IMG/VR virus record: IMGVR_UViG_3300028829_003367
Coordinates: 1-22,038 of that record
DNA length: 22,038 nt
DNA from: a virus
Direction: 5' to 3' (one strand)
Below, piece by piece: positions 19,584-22,038 of the stretch. A program made the position numbers and the translations under genes. A model generated the notes under the pieces. The model did not search any database. It was not told the origin of the DNA and was given only the letters and a program-made list of their open reading frames with translations. Within the stretch, counting starts at the first letter, position 1; every line of letters begins with the position of its first letter.

Positions 19584-22038
19584 CGGGTAGTTCTGTGCTA
19601 CTATTTTGTAAGAACTTCGCAATTGGAGTTGTTGACTCACTTAATGAAGTTCCGTTAGATACAGTGGTTTCACCCCTGTTGTACCAAGTTCTACCTGTTC
19701 TCCTAATTATGGTAATACGTGTCCCTGCCGCGACAGGATCAGTTAACCTTATATACTCATTTATGCCATCTACGCTAAATTCTGCTTCGTATTGGACATC
19801 ACCGTCTGGGCTATATGCCGCTGTAGTTGTATCATACATTTTAAATTGATCTTTATATAATCTACGACCACCCACAAACACTTCAATATCATCACATCTT
19901 CCATAATCTGTTGGAAGTGTGCTGTCAGTAAAGGTTCCGCCTTTACGTGGAACAAATTCTAAAGGACCAATTAACAAACTTGTACCATCTGATACAATAT
20001 CTGTTTTATCTTGCTCGTCATTATAAGGCACAGTTTCAGTAAAACCTGTATCAATAACTTGAGTGTCTTTAGCATGTACTTCTTTAATACTAGTTCCTAA
20101 GTACCCACGTCTTAAACCTGTTAATTTATTACCATTTTTTGTCAAGTACTGAATTTTCTCACTGTTAATTGTTACTATTCCTGCTTTTCCGGTTGCTGGA
20201 TCTGGTAAACTAGAAGCATCTGTCAGTACTATATCAGTATCATAATAGTTTAGAACTTTATCTAACTTAATATTAGTAAGTTGAAATCTATTATATCTAC
20301 TCTTATTCAATACATCTCTATTAATTTCATAACTAATCGGTGTGTTGTATATCTTATTACTATAAACAATAGTTTCAATAACATCTGTAGTTGATGTGTC
20401 CTCTTTCAAGTACACTGATTGACCACTGCTGGCAACATAAAAATCAATATTAGGTGTTAGTCTAACACCATTTTTATAAACCCAAACATTTGATACACTA
20501 TTAACACTTCTTTGTAGTTTATAACTACTTTGATTTCCTGTGTAGACATCTCTTACAATATCTACTTCTGTGTATTGTGTAAACCATGTAACATCAATAT
20601 AATCATTTGCTGAAATTGTAAATAAAGGACTAAACTTAATGTTACCATTTTCAATTTGATAGTTAGTATTAGATAGATTCTCAATTAGAATTGAATCTCC
20701 TTTCTTAACTTCGCTAGTTTGTATTTCAATTTCATTATCAGCACCATTAAAAATATAATCGGTAGCATTTTTAAGTTGTACTCCATTAGCAAAAACTTTA
20801 ATTTCTGTAGGAATAATTGTACCACTCGATAATACAGGATCGTTGTTTAATTTAATAATTGGTTCACCGTCATAAATCTTAAATGTACTGTCAATAGCTT
20901 TTAACAGCAAACCGTTATATTCTACTATAACATTTGAATTATCAGTTGATCCTAATTGATCGTAAAATGCTATTGGATATTCTTTGGTTCCTGGTGTTAA
21001 ATTAATTCTTTCTTGATTAATTCTAACAATACTTTCTGATTGACCGCTCTCTTCTGATAACACAACTATTTGTATTAGGTCATCTATTGCTGGCGCTACG
21101 CCAAACTCAACTAATGTGTTGTTTGCTGTATTAACTACACCGTTACTGTTTACAAATCCAACTGTAATTTCTATACCATTAACTGTAGCAAACACTCTTC
21201 CAGTATCGCTAAACGGAGCACCTGTTAAGAAATAACGTGTTGTTCCGTCTCCAGTAAACTCTCTAACATCAAGTAACTCAATTCCACCTACTGCTAGAGA
21301 GAATATTTCAATAATTTGACCATCTGTTGGAATATTGATGAATCTAACTTGATTATTTTGATAATCAATTGTGTAATCAACTTGGTCTTCTTTTAATACT
21401 TTGTTAACAAACACTAGCAAACTTGTATTTTCTAAAACATGCTGATCAATTTTATAAGTTGTTGTGGTTCCATCAGCTGTGTATATTCTAGAAAGCACTG
21501 CCGGTGCTCCGAATCTGTCTTTATGGAACACCTTAATGCTTAAATTCTCAAGTACTTGTCCAGGTATATTCTCTTCTGGTGCTGGAACTTGATCCGGACT
21601 AATAAATTTCTCACCATCGATAATAATATCTTCAGGTAAAAGTCCTGTTGCTGTTGAATAAGGCGAAGATCCTAATAAACTACCACCGCTAACGTCAGCA
21701 TCGATATAGTTTGCTGACTGTATATCGTTTGCTCCATCACTTTCAATTGGACGGAAGATTAAAACATCGCCATCATTAACATAAATTCCTTCATCTGGTA
21801 TTGGAATTGTAATAACATTAGTACTACCATCACCAATAAATGTTGACATGATGGCATTTGGATTAGTTGCTGAACTGCCGTTATCAAAGTCAGAAGCATC
21901 TAACCTAGTTGTTTTAGTTTCGCCTTTGCGTCTAATATAGATGTTATAAACTTTTCCTGACTCTGGTACTTCAGGTAACACAAATTCATGTGTGCTATCA
22001 TCAGCGGCAATATAAAAATCTTTGTCGTTGCTTTCAGC
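19579..22038 (-). CDS. Very large beta-repeat virion protein (5' end outside the window)
   Basis: At least 819 residues. A GTG at 21981 could be taken as a start, but the frame is open to the right edge and the residues before it (DKDFYIAADDSTHEF) read as real protein, so the gene starts beyond the window. It has at least six diverged beta modules of about 80-95 aa with the theme 'tGDGtT..y.l ... v.VfvNGv.l....DY.i......v.F...P..GD.I.I', for example YTADGTTTTYKI with FVNKVLKEDQVDYTID, FTGDGTTRYFL, VFANGVQLKNATDYIF, YTGNQSSYKL with VYKNGVRLTPNIDFYV, and VFVGGRRLYKDQF. A different domain near residue 610-670 has TDASSLPDPATGKAGIVTIN, SEKIQYLTKNGNKL and GLRRGYLGT. The architecture fits a long tail-fibre shaft or other extended virion protein. 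Its stop lies inside a late promoter. Confidence 0.82.
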   Translation of the reverse strand, partial: AESNDKDFYIAADDSTHEFVLPEVPESGKVYNIYIRRKGETKTTRLDASDFDNGSSATNPNAIMSTFIGDGSTNVITIPIPDEGIYVNDGDVLIFRPIESDGANDIQSANYIDADVSGGSLLGSSPYSTATGLLPEDIIIDGEKFISPDQVPAPEENIPGQVLENLSIKVFHKDRFGAPAVLSRIYTADGTTTTYKIDQHVLENTSLLVFVNKVLKEDQVDYTIDYQNNQVRFINIPTDGQIIEIFSLAVGGIELLDVREFTGDGTTRYFLTGAPFSDTGRVFATVNGIEITVGFVNSNGVVNTANNTLVEFGVAPAIDDLIQIVVLSEESGQSESIVRINQERINLTPGTKEYPIAFYDQLGSTDNSNVIVEYNGLLLKAIDSTFKIYDGEPIIKLNNDPVLSSGTIIPTEIKVFANGVQLKNATDYIFNGADNEIEIQTSEVKKGDSILIENLSNTNYQIENGNIKFSPLFTISANDYIDVTWFTQYTEVDIVRDVYTGNQSSYKLQRSVNSVSNVWVYKNGVRLTPNIDFYVASSGQSVYLKEDTSTTDVIETIVYSNKIYNTPISYEINRDVLNKSRYNRFQLTNIKLDKVLNYYDTDIVLTDASSLPDPATGKAGIVTINSEKIQYLTKNGNKLTGLRRGYLGTSIKEVHAKDTQVIDTGFTETVPYNDEQDKTDIVSDGTSLLIGPLEFVPRKGGTFTDSTLPTDYGRCDDIEVFVGGRRLYKDQFKMYDTTTAAYSPDGDVQYEAEFSVDGINEYIRLTDPVAAGTRITIIRRTGRTWYNRGETTVSNGTSLSESTTPIAKFLQNSSTELPE

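Overview
The window looks like part of a strictly lytic, T4-like (myovirus-type) marine bacteriophage genome. The grounds are low GC, almost gapless gene packing with 1-19 nt overlaps, T4-type late promoters (NATAAATA), a flavin-dependent thymidylate synthase, and a long block of large beta-rich tail-fibre and virion genes of the kind seen in marine cyanophages and pelagiphages. No host gene, integrase, tRNA or photosynthesis gene was seen, so the host cannot be named.

Layout. Positions 1-1346 (+ strand): the 3' part of an unknown gene, a 104-aa unknown, and thyX. The strand then switches, and everything from 1303 to the right edge is on the - strand, read from right to left. In transcription order: a very large beta-repeat virion protein cut by the right edge (19579-22038); a conserved virion protein (18914-19543); an array of five paralogous tail-fibre genes, called here A (16716-18911), B (14691-16700), C (13036-14658), D (10882-12666) and E (8104-9909). 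Small genes sit inside the array: a tail-assembly-chaperone-like gene between C and D, and a 2-oxoglutarate/Fe(II) oxygenase plus a 156-aa unknown between D and E. After E come another virion protein (6802-8076), a small unknown, a tight run of four glycosyltransferase-like genes with one unknown between them (2718-6381), and an N-terminal-twitch radical SAM enzyme (1303-2718) whose 3' end overlaps thyX antisense.

Most striking observation. Fibre gene E is interrupted by one in-frame TAG (9562-9564), exactly where its paralogues have an aromatic residue (W, Y or F). The frame stays open for another 485 codons and the downstream part has no good start, so E is one gene with an amber codon. Readthrough or amber suppression, a recent nonsense mutation, or a sequence error could each explain it. 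The two other genes ending in TAG (4778 and 10882) both meet another stop within 3-7 codons, so they do not rule out amber decoding.

How the genes may work together. The fibre array shares an N-terminal attachment module and has exchangeable C-terminal modules, which suggests a set of receptor-binding proteins. The chaperone-like gene probably helps fold fibres. The oxygenase, glycosyltransferases and radical SAM enzyme could modify virion proteins or host surface glycans; that last step is inference. Three strong late promoters, each built around the stop codon of the upstream gene, divide the virion block into late transcription units. No gene-free stretch longer than about 60 bases exists in the window.
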